From NCBI GenBank assembly GCA_023382715.1, contig JAHDWP010000015.1, positions 1-64,000 of the forward strand: DNA of 64,000 nt, read 5' to 3'. This DNA comes from Anaerolineae bacterium. Its GTDB lineage: Bacteria; Chloroflexota; Anaerolineae; Aggregatilineales; Aggregatilineaceae. Below are positions 1 through 7,787 of this stretch, piece after piece. Below the pieces are notes generated by a model. That model saw only the letters and a list, made by a program, of their open reading frames with translations. It did no database searches and had not been told where the DNA came from. Made by a program: the position numbers and the translations under genes. Position 1 is the first letter of the stretch; each line of letters begins with the position of its first letter.

Positions 1-164
1 AGGCCGGCATCATTGACCCGGCCAAGGTCACCAAGGGCGCCCTGGAAAACGCCGCCTCCATCGCCTCCATGATCCTCACCACCGAAGCCCTCATCACCGA
101 CATCCCCGCGCCCGAACCGCCCATGCCGGCGGGCGGCGCTGGTGGCATGGGCGGCATGATGTAG
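1..164 (+). CDS. groEL: Chaperonin GroEL, C-terminal end (partial)
   Basis: The gene enters from the left edge, and the readable frame begins at base 3. The 53 visible residues match the GroEL C-terminus: an [17 protein letters not shown] segment, then [15 protein letters not shown], then a glycine/methionine-rich tail ending GGMGGMM. GroEL is the cytosolic ATP-dependent chaperonin that folds proteins inside a double-ring cage, and the GGM tail lines the cavity floor. The stop is TAG at 162-164, followed 32 bases later by a strong intrinsic terminator, so the gene ends a transcription unit. The ATPase and apical domains lie outside the window. Confidence 0.95.
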   Translation, partial: AGIIDPAKVTKGALENAASIASMILTTEALITDIPAPEPPMPAGGAGGMGGMM

Positions 165-196
165 GCTGCCGGTCAGAAGCGCACGACCGATTACAG

Positions 197-230
197 CGCC
201 GGGCGGGAGCGATCTCGCCCGGCGTTTTTT
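197..230 (+). terminator. Rho-independent terminator of groEL
   Basis: A perfect 9-bp stem, CGCCGGGCG (197-205) and CGCCCGGCG (216-224), encloses a 10-base loop and is followed directly by six T residues (225-230). It sits just after the groEL stop. Confidence 0.9.
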
Positions 231-318
231 GCCTCGGTTGATCGAATCGCGCCGCGTGCACTACAATGAGCGCGGGCGATGAAGCCCGCTACGCCCGCGA
301 ACACCCAGGAGGGGCAGC

Positions 319-1674
319 GTGACGACGGCCAGAACGCGCATCCGATTGATAGTGCTTGTCTTGGGGCTGCTGATCCTGGCCGCGTGCGGCGGCGCGAGCG
401 ATGGCGGGGACGACTCCGCCCCGCTGCCGACGCTGGCCAGCCTGGACGACCTCGCCACCGCCCACGCCGGGACAACTACGAGCACCGTGCCGCCAGCGGA
501 TACGCTCCCCCCTGCGCCGTCGCTCACCCTGCCCGCGCCCGCCGTCGCGCTCGCCAGCGCCACCCGGACGCCTCTGCCTTCAGCAACTGCCACGCCCACC
601 CTTTCGCCGACCGCTACCGCGACACCCACCGTGCTCAGCGCCGCTGCTCTCGGCGCGACGGGCATCGCCCTGACCAACACGGCGGCGGCGGGCGTGCTGC
701 CTTTCACGCAGACGGCGGTCGCCGTGATCGGCGCGACGCAGACGGCGCGAGCGCGGATCACGCCCACCAACACGCCCGCCCCGCTTCCCGATGAGCCATA
801 CCAGGTCGTCTTCTACAGCGACCGCGACGGCAACGATGACCTGTTCCTGATGACGCTGAACGGCGCCGAACGCCGCCTGACCGGCTCGCTCGCCAACGAG
901 CGCGAGCCGTCCTGCGCGCCGGATGGCCGCTCGGTCGTCTATGCCTCAGACGCCAGTGGCAGCTACCAGATTCACCTGCTGCGCCTGGATGGCAGCGCGC
1001 CGGTCGCGCTCACGGCTTCCGCCGGGATGAGCTTCGCCCCGGTCTTCAGCCCGGACGGGGCGCAGATCGCCTTTGTCTCCACGCGGCAGAACGGCGTGCC
1101 GACGATCTGGGTGATGAACGCCGACGGGAGCGGTCAGCGCCAGGTGACGACCGAGCTGGGTCGGGCTACATCGCCGTCGTGGAGTCCGGATGGGCGCCAA
1201 CTGCTCTATTCCAGCGAACAGTTCGGCCCCTGGAACGTCTTCCTGACCGTGATCGGCGACGACGTGGAAGGGGAGTTCCCCGTGCTGCCGCCGGAGTTCA
1301 GCGAAGTCAACCAGCTCTGGCCGGTCTTCGACCCGACCGGCGAGCGCATCGCCTACACCGTCTGGGCGGATTTGAGCGACCCGCAGACCGCCGACATCTG
1401 GCTGCTGGACTTCGAGCAGCCGGAGCCGCTGGCGATCCGGGCGGGCGAAGGGGCCGCCGTCGCCTGGGCCTGGGGCGACGATGCACACCTGCTGGCCTCG
1501 GTCGGCGGACCGGACGACGTGCAGATCGCCCTGCTGGACGTGACGAACGGCGAGGCGATCCGCCTGACGAGCGCGGGGCGCTTCAACGGTGGGGCGCGGC
1601 TGTGCGTCGTCCAGCCGGAGGGATTGCCGCCGGAGCCGACCGCCGCGCCCAGCCCGACAACGGGCGGAGGGTGA
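319..1674 (+). CDS. TolB-like beta-propeller lipoprotein
   Basis: Predicted secreted lipoprotein of 451 residues. The N-terminus is a hydrophobic signal ending in a lipobox (LILAAC, lipidated Cys23). A Thr/Pro/Ala-rich linker follows to about residue 155, as expected for a stalk on the outer face of the membrane. The rest is built of PD40/TolB-type propeller blades, seen as repeated APDGRSVVYAS, SPDGAQIAFVS and SPDGRQLLYSS motifs. Such domains usually mediate protein contacts; no catalytic residue is evident. The start is GTG at 319, chosen because an AGGAGGGG ribosome site lies four bases upstream and the signal peptide begins there. The tail is again Pro/Thr-rich. It stands alone between the groEL terminator and fabI. 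Confidence 0.8.
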   Translation: MTTARTRIRLIVLVLGLLILAACGGASDGGDDSAPLPTLASLDDLATAHAGTTTSTVPPADTLPPAPSLTLPAPAVALASATRTPLPSATATPTLSPTATATPTVLSAAALGATGIALTNTAAAGVLPFTQTAVAVIGATQTARARITPTNTPAPLPDEPYQVVFYSDRDGNDDLFLMTLNGAERRLTGSLANEREPSCAPDGRSVVYASDASGSYQIHLLRLDGSAPVALTASAGMSFAPVFSPDGAQIAFVSTRQNGVPTIWVMNADGSGQRQVTTELGRATSPSWSPDGRQLLYSSEQFGPWNVFLTVIGDDVEGEFPVLPPEFSEVNQLWPVFDPTGERIAYTVWADLSDPQTADIWLLDFEQPEPLAIRAGEGAAVAWAWGDDAHLLASVGGPDDVQIALLDVTNGEAIRLTSAGRFNGGARLCVVQPEGLPPEPTAAPSPTTGGG

Positions 1675-1975
1675 TCGCGCCCTGGCTGACCTCACCCTCG
1701 CTCGGCGGGGAGCCAGTCTGGGATGCAGAACTACGGAACCGCAGAGACGCAGAGAGCGCGGAGAAAAACGCACGATTTATTTTTCCTTCGCACTCTCTGC
1801 GCCTCAGTGGTGGCGCGCCTCGCCGCCCCCTCTCCGCGTGTGGAGAGCGAGGCCGGGGGTGAGGTCAATGCCCCGCGTCCGGCGAGGCGCTGTCACGCCC
1901 CGCGTGACAAAACCGCGCCGGGTGTGTTACAACAGTCGGTCAACATCGCGGCGACCCACCAGGGAGGGATAACTT
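1675..1975. repeat. Intergenic repeat block (R3 hairpin plus R1 copy)
   Basis: No gene is seen. Bases 1738-1811 hold an R3 element: a long imperfect inverted repeat beginning ACCGCAGAGACGCAGAGAG and ending CTCTCTGCGCCTCAGTGGT, with other copies at 5115-5187 and 39506-39578. Bases 1824-1866 hold an R1-type copy (CCCTCTCCGCGTGTGGAGAG, then GGGGGTGAGG). A weak promoter-like pair, GTGACA and TTACAA 17 bases apart, precedes fabI. Confidence 0.7.
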
Positions 1976-2770
1976 ATGGGAGTGCTGACGGGCAAGACCG
2001 CGCTGGTCTTCGGCGTGGCCAACAAACGTTCGATTGCGTGGGGAATCGTCGAGGCGCTGCTGCGCGAGGGCGCGACGGTCGGCCTCAGTTACGCGGGTGA
2101 GGTGCTCGAAAAGCGCGTTCTTCCGCTGGCCGAGGAAGCGGGCATTGACTTCGTGGAGCAGTGCGATGTCACGTCCGACGAGCAGATCGCGGCGACTTTC
2201 GCCAAAGCCGGGGCGAAGTTTGGCTCCCTGGACATCCTCGTTCACTCTGTCGCTTACGCGCCGGGCGAAGACCTGGGCGGGCGCTTCCGCGACGTGAGCC
2301 GTGCCGGGTTCAAGACGGCTCTGGACATCTCCGCCTACAGCCTGATCCCTATGGCTCGCCATGCCGCCGACCTCATGCCGAACGGCGGCAGCATCATGGC
2401 CCTGACCTATTACGCAGCGGAGAAGGTCATGCCGCGCTACAACGTCATGGCCGTCGCCAAGGCCGCGCTGGAGAACATCGTGCGCTACCTGGCTGCCGAC
2501 CTCGGCCCGCAGGGCATCCGCGTCAACGCGCTCAGCCCCGGCCCGATCAAGACGCTGGCTGCGGCGGGCGTGCCCGGCTTCCGCATGATGCTCAATTACA
2601 GCGAGAAGGTCACGCCGCTGCGCTCGCAGGTCACGCAGGAGGACGTGGGCAACGTGGCCGTGTTCCTGGCCAGCGACTGGGGCCGCCAGGTGACGGGCGA
2701 GACCGTCCACATTGACGGCGGGTATCACGTCCTCGGCCTGACCCTGACCGAAGAAGACCTGGAGGAGTGA
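1976..2770 (+). CDS. fabI: Enoyl-[acyl-carrier-protein] reductase (NADH)
   Basis: FabI of 264 residues, the last reductive step of each fatty-acid elongation cycle in the cytosol (trans-2-enoyl-ACP to acyl-ACP with NAD(P)H). It is an SDR-fold protein with the FabI-type cofactor loop [12 protein letters not shown] at 13-24, an acidic-pair CDVTS segment near 63-67, and the catalytic set Tyr145, Tyr155 and Lys162 in Y-x6-K spacing, one residue off the E. coli FabI numbering. The [12 protein letters not shown] substrate-loop region and the C-terminal DGGYH are also conserved. Full length for the family. The ATG at 1976 follows a GGGAGGG ribosome site. No other fab genes lie nearby. Confidence 0.95.
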   Translation: MGVLTGKTALVFGVANKRSIAWGIVEALLREGATVGLSYAGEVLEKRVLPLAEEAGIDFVEQCDVTSDEQIAATFAKAGAKFGSLDILVHSVAYAPGEDLGGRFRDVSRAGFKTALDISAYSLIPMARHAADLMPNGGSIMALTYYAAEKVMPRYNVMAVAKAALENIVRYLAADLGPQGIRVNALSPGPIKTLAAAGVPGFRMMLNYSEKVTPLRSQVTQEDVGNVAVFLASDWGRQVTGETVHIDGGYHVLGLTLTEEDLEE

Positions 2771-2945
2771 CTGCTCTCCCCGCTAAAGCGGGGAGCACTC
2801 TTGCGCAGGTTCGGTAGCGGGCGATCAGCCGCCAGCAATCAGCCGTCGGCGACCCGCACAAGGGAAGTCGCTTTCCCCCATCCCCGACCCTTCCCCCTCG
2901 AGGGGGAAGAGAGCAGAACGGCGGGAGGCTCTCCCGATCCCTCCG
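2771..2945. terminator. Hairpin between convergent fabI and metG, plus R1 remnant
   Basis: An 8-bp perfect stem, CTCCCCGC (2776-2783) and GCGGGGAG (2788-2795), with a TAAA loop lies directly after the fabI stop. It lacks a clean T tract, so termination is plausible but unproven. Bases 2876-2912 carry a degenerate R1 repeat (CCTTCCCCCTCGAGGGGGAAG palindrome). Confidence 0.5.
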
Positions 2946-4757
2946 TTACGAGTCGCGCGAGGGCTGCGTCTCCGCTTCGCGCGGCTGGCCCAGCCGGGCG
3001 CGCTCCTCGTCAATCAGCGATGGCTCCAGCTTGCGGAAGAGCGGCTGCGGCTCGCGCAGCGCCTGCCCGATCGGCAGGCGACCCGGCTCCCAGCGCCCGA
3101 CGACGCGCTCGTCGCTGTGATAGGTCAGCGCTTCGTGAGGGCGCTCGCTCTCCTGGAAGACCTCGATGCGCTGCTCGCCGAACAGCGTCCCCTCATAGCC
3201 CAGGTACTCGTGCACGCGCTGCGAGGTGAAGGGCAGGAAGGGGGCCAGCAGCGTCTTGAGGCTGTCAATGCAGCGCAGCGCGGTGTAGATCGTCGTCGCC
3301 GCTGCTGCCTTATCTTCCGCCACCACCTTGAACCAGGGCGCGCGGTCCAGGTAGCCGTTGACCTCGCGGGCCAGGGCGATGCCCTCGGTCAGCGCGTCGC
3401 GCAGCCGAACCGCCGCCAGCAGCCCGCCGATCGTCTCGAAGCCACCCTCCACCTTGCCGATGATCTCTTCGTCTATCTCCCGCAGCGCGCCGGGGCTGGG
3501 CACCACGCCGCCGAAATGCTTGTGGGCGAACTTGAGCACGCGGTTGACCAGGTTGCCCCAGGCGGCCAGCAGCTCGGTGTTGTTGCGCGTTATAAAGCCG
3601 TCCCAGCTCCAGTCGGAGTCGCGACTTTCGGGGAAGGTCATGGCGATGTAGTAGCGGATCGGGTCGGGATCGTAGCGGTCGAGGATGTCCGGCACCCAGA
3701 TCGCCCAGTTGCGGCTTTTGGAGAACTGCTGACCTTCGATGTTCATGAACTCGTTGGCCGGCACGTCGTAGGGCAGCGAGATCGGGCCGTCGCCGTCAGC
3801 GGCGTACAGCCCGTCAATGCCCATCAGCTCCGCCGGCCAGATGATGGTGTGGAACTCGATGTTGTCCTTGCCGATGAAGTTGTAGATTTTGGCGTCCGGG
3901 TTGTACCACCAGCGTTTCCAGGCGTCGGGCTGGCCGATGTTGCGCGCCCACTCGATGCTGGCCGTGAAGTAGCCCATCACCGCCTCGAACCAGACGTACA
4001 TGCGCTTGTCTTCCCACCCCTCCAGCGGGACGGGGATGCCCCAGGCAATGTCGCGCGTGATCGGGCGACCCTTGAGGTCTTCGACCTTATTCTGCGAGAC
4101 GCGCAGCACGTTCGGGCGCCAGGTCTGCGCCTTGACCGGATCGTTGAGATAGGCCCGCAGTTCGTCAATGAAGGCGGGCAGATTGAGAAAGTAGTGATCG
4201 GTCTCGCGGATAACCGGCGTGCTGCCGTCGGTTTTACTGCGCGGGTTGATCAGGTCTACGGCGTCGAGCAGGCTGCCGCAGTTGTCGCACTGGTCGCCGC
4301 GCGCGTCGGCGTAGCCGCAGACAGGGCAGGTGCCCTCGACGTAGCGATCGGGCAGGAAGCGCCGCTCGGTCTCGCTGTAGAGCAGGCGCTGCGTCTCGGT
4401 GTAGAGGTAGCCGCGCTCCAGCAGCCGCAGGAAGATGTCCTGGGCGATGCGGTGATGGTTCTCGGTGTCAGTGTGCGTGAACAGGTTGTAGCTGATGCCG
4501 ATGCGCTGCTGCGTGACCAGGAAGCGGTGGTGATAGTGCTCGAAGACCGCGCGCGGCGAGAGGCCCAGCCGATCCGCCTCGACGGTGATCGGCGTGCCGT
4601 GCGCGTCCGACCCGCTGACCATCAGCACATGGTTGCCCTTCAGCCGGTGGAAGCGGGCGAAGATGTCGGCGGGCAGGTAGGCTCCGGCCAGGTGCCCGGC
4701 GTGCAGGTCGCCATTGGCGTAGGGCCAGGCGACGGAAACGTGAATGTGCTCAGGCAT
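2946..4757 (-). CDS. metG: Methionyl-tRNA synthetase
   Basis: Class I aminoacyl-tRNA synthetase of 603 residues that charges tRNA-Met with methionine. The Rossmann catalytic domain carries the HIGH-type motif HAGH (19-22) and the KMSKS-type motif FSKS (345-348). A CP insertion holds one zinc knuckle (Cys144, Cys147, Cys157, Cys160). The rest is the helical anticodon-binding domain, which includes the NTELLAAWGNLVNRV segment. No C-terminal tRNA-binding EMAP/Trbp111 domain is present, so this is the shorter architecture. Start ATG at 4757. It is convergent with fabI and separated from the cinA unit by a repeat-filled gap. Confidence 0.95.
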   Translation of the reverse strand: MPEHIHVSVAWPYANGDLHAGHLAGAYLPADIFARFHRLKGNHVLMVSGSDAHGTPITVEADRLGLSPRAVFEHYHHRFLVTQQRIGISYNLFTHTDTENHHRIAQDIFLRLLERGYLYTETQRLLYSETERRFLPDRYVEGTCPVCGYADARGDQCDNCGSLLDAVDLINPRSKTDGSTPVIRETDHYFLNLPAFIDELRAYLNDPVKAQTWRPNVLRVSQNKVEDLKGRPITRDIAWGIPVPLEGWEDKRMYVWFEAVMGYFTASIEWARNIGQPDAWKRWWYNPDAKIYNFIGKDNIEFHTIIWPAELMGIDGLYAADGDGPISLPYDVPANEFMNIEGQQFSKSRNWAIWVPDILDRYDPDPIRYYIAMTFPESRDSDWSWDGFITRNNTELLAAWGNLVNRVLKFAHKHFGGVVPSPGALREIDEEIIGKVEGGFETIGGLLAAVRLRDALTEGIALAREVNGYLDRAPWFKVVAEDKAAAATTIYTALRCIDSLKTLLAPFLPFTSQRVHEYLGYEGTLFGEQRIEVFQESERPHEALTYHSDERVVGRWEPGRLPIGQALREPQPLFRKLEPSLIDEERARLGQPREAETQPSRDS

Positions 4758-5380
4758 GGTGTCCTCTTCTGTGTGCGGGCAGTCGGCTGACCGGCGGACA
4801 TTGTAGCAGGCGGCGCGCTGACGAACAACGGCGAGCGATCAGTTTTCAGCGATCAGTCATCGGTTTTGAGAGGTCGCTCGAAAAGTCGTGCGCCTCACCC
4901 CCTCAATCCCCCTCTCCGCGTGTGGAGAGGGGGCGGCGAGGCGCGTCAGCGAGGCCGGGGGTAAGCTCCCCCTCATCCCCCCAACCCCTTCTCCCCTTGG
5001 AGGGAGAAGGGGAGCAAGGCGCAGGATTTCCCCTCGCCCCGGTGAGGGAGAGGGGTGCAGGGGTGAGGGGTTTCCAGACACGCCCTAACGCACCCGACAC
5101 CAGAGCAAAGGATCACCGCAGAGGCGCAGAGAGCGCAGAGGAAAATAAGTGATACGTTCTTCTCCGCGTCTTCTACGTCTCTGCGGTTCCAGAATCCCGC
5201 ATCCCAGCCGCGCCTCACCCGGCAAAGCCCCCTCTCCACGCAGATGGAGAGGGGGCGGCACGGCGCGTCAGCGCCGAGCGGGGGTGAGGTCAGCCAGGGC
5301 GCAGCAGAGCAGCGCCCCACCCTGACAGGTTTTGCACGCACCCATAGGATGAGGCACTCCGCGCTGCCGCGCTCACTCGC
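4758..5380. repeat. Composite intergenic repeat block (R1, R3, R4 fragments)
   Basis: No credible gene. R1-type palindromes recur at about 4893-4960, 4975-5078 and 5215-5292 (for example CCCTCTCCGCGTGTGGAGAG). An R3 hairpin occupies 5115-5187 in the opposite orientation to the copy at 1738. A GCAGAGCAGCGCCCC R4-type fragment lies near 5305. The right end carries GACAGGTTTTGCACGCACCC (5323-5342), which reappears inverted near 24358 and in part near 24675. The block therefore looks assembled from several mobile or recombining repeat units. Confidence 0.75.
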
Positions 5381-5617
5381 TCAGGCGAAGTGTGGCGGCG
5401 CGGAGACGATCGCTGCCCGCCACAGCACCCCATTGGTGTGCAGCTCGAAGACGCGCCCATCCTCAACCAGCGCCAGGATGTGCACGCCATCGGCGGCCCG
5501 CCAGCGCCGCCCGGTGTCCACAATGGGCAGGCGCGCACCCTCCCAGCGCACGCTGCGCGGCACCGGCCAGCCGTCCGGCATAAAAATGGCCTCTACAGTG
5601 ATCACGCGGAACTTCAC
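5381..5617 (-). CDS. Small conserved-looking protein coupled to cinA
   Basis: Predicted 78-residue cytosolic protein of unknown function. It opens MKFRVITVEAIF and contains a mixed hydrophobic and basic core (GRRWRAADGVHILALVEDG) that could form a small beta-rich fold; no family can be named with confidence. The GTG start at 5617 overlaps the TGA stop of the preceding amidase gene (GTGA), a classic translational-coupling arrangement. That overlap is the main reason to accept it as real. It ends at a TGA inside repeat-rich DNA. Confidence 0.6.
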   Translation of the reverse strand: MKFRVITVEAIFMPDGWPVPRSVRWEGARLPIVDTGRRWRAADGVHILALVEDGRVFELHTNGVLWRAAIVSAPPHFA

Positions 5618-6120
5618 AGCTTCCCGTCCAGATAGTCCAGCAGCAGTTGCAGGGCTGCGTCAGCGGCGGCGTGACGGACGCTGCGCCGGTCGCCGGCGAA
5701 CACGTAGCGGCGCACCCAGGCCCCCTCGGCGGCGCTCAGCCCGATGAAATGCAACCCAACAGGCTTGGTCGCCGTGCCGCCGGTCGGCCCGGTGATGCCT
5801 GTCGTGCTGATTGCCAGGTCCGTCTTCAAGAGTGTACGTATGCCCTCGGCCATTTGTTGCGCAACGGGCGCGCTCACCGCGCCGTGCGCGCGCAGCAGCT
5901 CATCCCGAACGCCCAGCAGTTGAGCTTTGACCGAATCGGCATAGGCCATCACCCCGCCGATCATGTAGGCGGAGCTGCCGGAGATGTCCGTCAGGCGCTC
6001 GGCGATCAGCCCGCCCGTGCTCGATTCGGCGACGGACAAGGTCAGGCCGCGCGCCTGCAGCCGCGCGCCAGCCTGCGCTTCCAGCGGGAGAGTTTCGGGT
6101 GAAGCGGCGGGGGAAGTCAT
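5614..6120 (-). CDS. cinA: CinA-family nicotinamide-nucleotide amidase (PncC-like)
   Basis: 168-residue single-domain protein of the CinA C-terminal family. Members hydrolyse nicotinamide mononucleotide to nicotinate mononucleotide and ammonia in pyridine-nucleotide salvage. The signature AESSTGG sits at 31-37, and a TTGITGPTGGT glycine loop lies near 105-118, both typical of PncC. The N-terminal molybdopterin-like domain of full CinA is absent. The frame is open further upstream to 6246, but the ATG at 6120 gives the family-sized protein and avoids running into the tRNA promoter. Its stop overlaps the next start. Confidence 0.85.
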   Translation of the reverse strand: MTSPAASPETLPLEAQAGARLQARGLTLSVAESSTGGLIAERLTDISGSSAYMIGGVMAYADSVKAQLLGVRDELLRAHGAVSAPVAQQMAEGIRTLLKTDLAISTTGITGPTGGTATKPVGLHFIGLSAAEGAWVRRYVFAGDRRSVRHAAADAALQLLLDYLDGKL

Positions 6121-6208
6121 GGGTCTGCTCGTGTGAATCGGGTGGTCAGCGTGCGTCCAGTATACGCGCTGCGGGCGGGATGATCCAGGGCGTGCGCGCG
6201 ATTCAGCC

Positions 6209-6237
6209 TTGACTGGGGACAGTCGCTCTGGTATAGT
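6209..6237 (+). promoter_or_regulatory. Sigma-70-type promoter of tRNA-fMet
   Basis: TTGACT (6209-6214) and TATAGT (6232-6237) are separated by exactly 17 bases. The tRNA begins 12 bases after the -10 box. Confidence 0.8.
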
Positions 6238-6248
6238 ACTCTCCACGA

Positions 6249-6320
6249 TGCGGGGTAGAGCAGTGGCAGCTCGTCGGGCTCATAACCCGGAGGTCGCAGG
6301 TTCGAATCCTGCCCCCGCTA
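6249..6320 (+). tRNA. Initiator tRNA-fMet (CAU)
   Basis: A complete 72-base cloverleaf with CAT anticodon in a CTCATAA loop. Two initiator hallmarks are visible. The first acceptor pair (T6249 with T6319) is mismatched, and the anticodon stem carries three consecutive G:C pairs (GGG/CCC). The T arm is GCAGG-TTCGAAT-CCTGC. The discriminator base is A6320, and the CCA end is not encoded. A promoter lies upstream and a terminator downstream, so it is a single-gene unit. Confidence 0.95.
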
Positions 6321-6329
6321 TGACACAAA

Positions 6330-6362
6330 GACCCCAGTCTGCCGGACTGGGGTCTTGTTTTT
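6330..6362 (+). terminator. Terminator of tRNA-fMet
   Basis: A perfect 10-bp stem, GACCCCAGTC (6330-6339) and GACTGGGGTC (6345-6354), with a 5-base loop is followed by TTGTTTTT. Confidence 0.9.
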
Positions 6363-6390
6363 CCCCGTGCGCGCCCCGCTGGCTGCCGGC

Positions 6391-7236
6391 TCAGGCCCGG
6401 CCCCGGCGCTGGGCAGCCAGGTGATGGTAGAGCGCGTGCATATTGGCCTGGTGTAAATCCTGCACCAGGCCATTGAGCGGAATGCGGCTCTTGCCGCAGT
6501 CCTCGATGGAGATCGCGTTGAGCGTTTCCGGCGGCTGCCCCCGGTCGAGGGCGCGCTCGACGTGCCGGCGAATCAGCGCCAGATAGCCGAGGTGCCCCTG
6601 GATGACTTCCTCGACCTCGCCGCGCAGAATCACTTCCCCGTGCCCCTGCACCACGTTCTCGAAGCCGCCGTTCTGCAGCGCGTGCAGGCTGGCCACAAAG
6701 TCATCGTAGCTGCCGTCCACGAAGTAGGGCACGGGCATCATCGTATCGGCGGCGAACAGCACGCGATCCTCGCGCACCAGGCAGACAATGGAGTCCGGGC
6801 TGTGGCCGGGCGAGTGGCGCAGCTCGACGGTTTTGTTGCCCAGGCGCACGCTCATCGTGCCGCCATCGAAGACGATGTGCGGCAGGACGATCTGCACGGC
6901 TCGCAGCTCGCTGGCGCTGTGCTGAGCGGCGATCAGCCCCTCGCGCCCGCGCGTGTCCAGCAGATCATAGCAGCGCGCGTGAGTGACCAGTTGCGCGTCG
7001 GGGAAGAAGCACGTGCCGTAGGTGTGATCGGCATGATAGTGCGTGTTGATCACATAGCGAACCGGGCTGCTCAGCCGGTTTTCTAGGAAGTGCCGGATGG
7101 CGTGGGCCTCTTCGGGAAAGACCAGGGTGTCAATCAGGATGGCCCCTTCGGTGGTGAGGATCGCTCCGGCGGTGACTTGCGCGTATAGCTCGCTGGTGAA
7201 GACGTAGATGTCATCGGCGACTCGTTCTCGCTGCAT
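6391..7236 (-). CDS. MBL-fold metallo-hydrolase
   Basis: Metallo-beta-lactamase-fold hydrolase of 281 residues. The zinc motif HxHxDH is present as HYHADH (His66, His68, Asp70, His71). Later ligands are seen in SPGHSPDS, AADTMM and QGHGEV. The fold covers hydrolases such as glyoxalase II, lactonases and beta-lactamase-like enzymes, and the substrate cannot be told from sequence. There is no signal peptide, so it is probably cytosolic. The start ATG at 7236 has a GAGAG ribosome site. It is convergent with the tRNA unit, and the 6S RNA candidate lies upstream in the same direction with its own terminator between. Confidence 0.85.
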   Translation of the reverse strand: MQRERVADDIYVFTSELYAQVTAGAILTTEGAILIDTLVFPEEAHAIRHFLENRLSSPVRYVINTHYHADHTYGTCFFPDAQLVTHARCYDLLDTRGREGLIAAQHSASELRAVQIVLPHIVFDGGTMSVRLGNKTVELRHSPGHSPDSIVCLVREDRVLFAADTMMPVPYFVDGSYDDFVASLHALQNGGFENVVQGHGEVILRGEVEEVIQGHLGYLALIRRHVERALDRGQPPETLNAISIEDCGKSRIPLNGLVQDLHQANMHALYHHLAAQRRGRA

Positions 7237-7380
7237 CTCTCGTCAGTATCCTGGTGATGGACGCGAACCGGACAGGTCTGAACAAGTATAGCGAGTCGCC
7301 GACTCAGAAGCAAGAAAAGCCCCCTGCTGTAATAGGTCTAAAAATAATCCTCTAGTGGGCTGTGAGCTGGCGGTTGGGCG

Positions 7381-7409
7381 AAAAAACGCCCGGTGATGGA
7401 AGCCGGGCG
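7381..7409 (-). terminator. Terminator of the 6S RNA candidate
   Basis: On the minus strand, CGCCCGG and CCGGGCG form a perfect 7-bp stem with a 9-base loop, followed by six T residues (7386-7381). Confidence 0.85.
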
Positions 7410-7587
7410 TGGGATGATGACTCCCGCCATGCCGTGTGCCGCTACGTTTTGAACCTGCTTTCGCAGGTGGGTATCTAGCAGGCACATCGGCTTTGGACGA
7501 ATCCTAGTGCGTCTGTGCCTTGACCTGGATACCCTGAGTTTGGGTGTTGGCTCAAAACCGATGTGCGGATCACGCGCACGGCAGGGT
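7410..7587 (-). ncRNA. ssrS: 6S RNA (candidate)
   Basis: A promoter-terminator unit of about 180 bases with no coding sequence. It resembles 6S RNA, which binds the sigma-70 holoenzyme by mimicking an open promoter. Paired elements seen: TGCCGTG near the 5' end with CACGGCA near the 3' end (closing stem), and GCACATCGG with CCGATGTGC (internal stem). A small hairpin ACCTGC-GAAA-GCAGGT followed by TCAAAAC lies on the 3' side, matching the 3' bubble hairpin usual in 6S RNA; TTTTGAGCC lies on the 5' side. Length and layout fit. A covariance-model search would settle it; another structured small RNA is the alternative. Confidence 0.7.
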
Positions 7588-7593
7588 AGCATC

Positions 7594-7622
7594 GTTATAC
7601 CACGCTTCCCAGACCCTGTAAA
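7594..7622 (-). promoter_or_regulatory. Sigma-70-type promoter of the 6S RNA candidate
   Basis: On the minus strand TTTACA (7622-7617) and TATAAC (7599-7594) are 17 bases apart. The expected start is near 7587. Confidence 0.8.
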
Positions 7623-7787
7623 GGCAGAATCGAGCGCAAGACGTGAGGAGCCGCAGCGACATCACGGAGCATCGTCCTATGTTTTGAGAGAACATTTCCG
7701 GTATGATGAGAAAGACTTGTAACTGTTCGCCAGGGGGCGACAGGCGCGCAGCCGTGTACTGACAACCCGACGAAATCAAGAGGGGAC

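Noticed and set aside
3117-4790. 557-codon open frame antisense to metG
   Set aside because: Composition is the mirror of the metG codons, with runs of Arg/Val/Gln/Ala and no domain; high-GC shadow frame.
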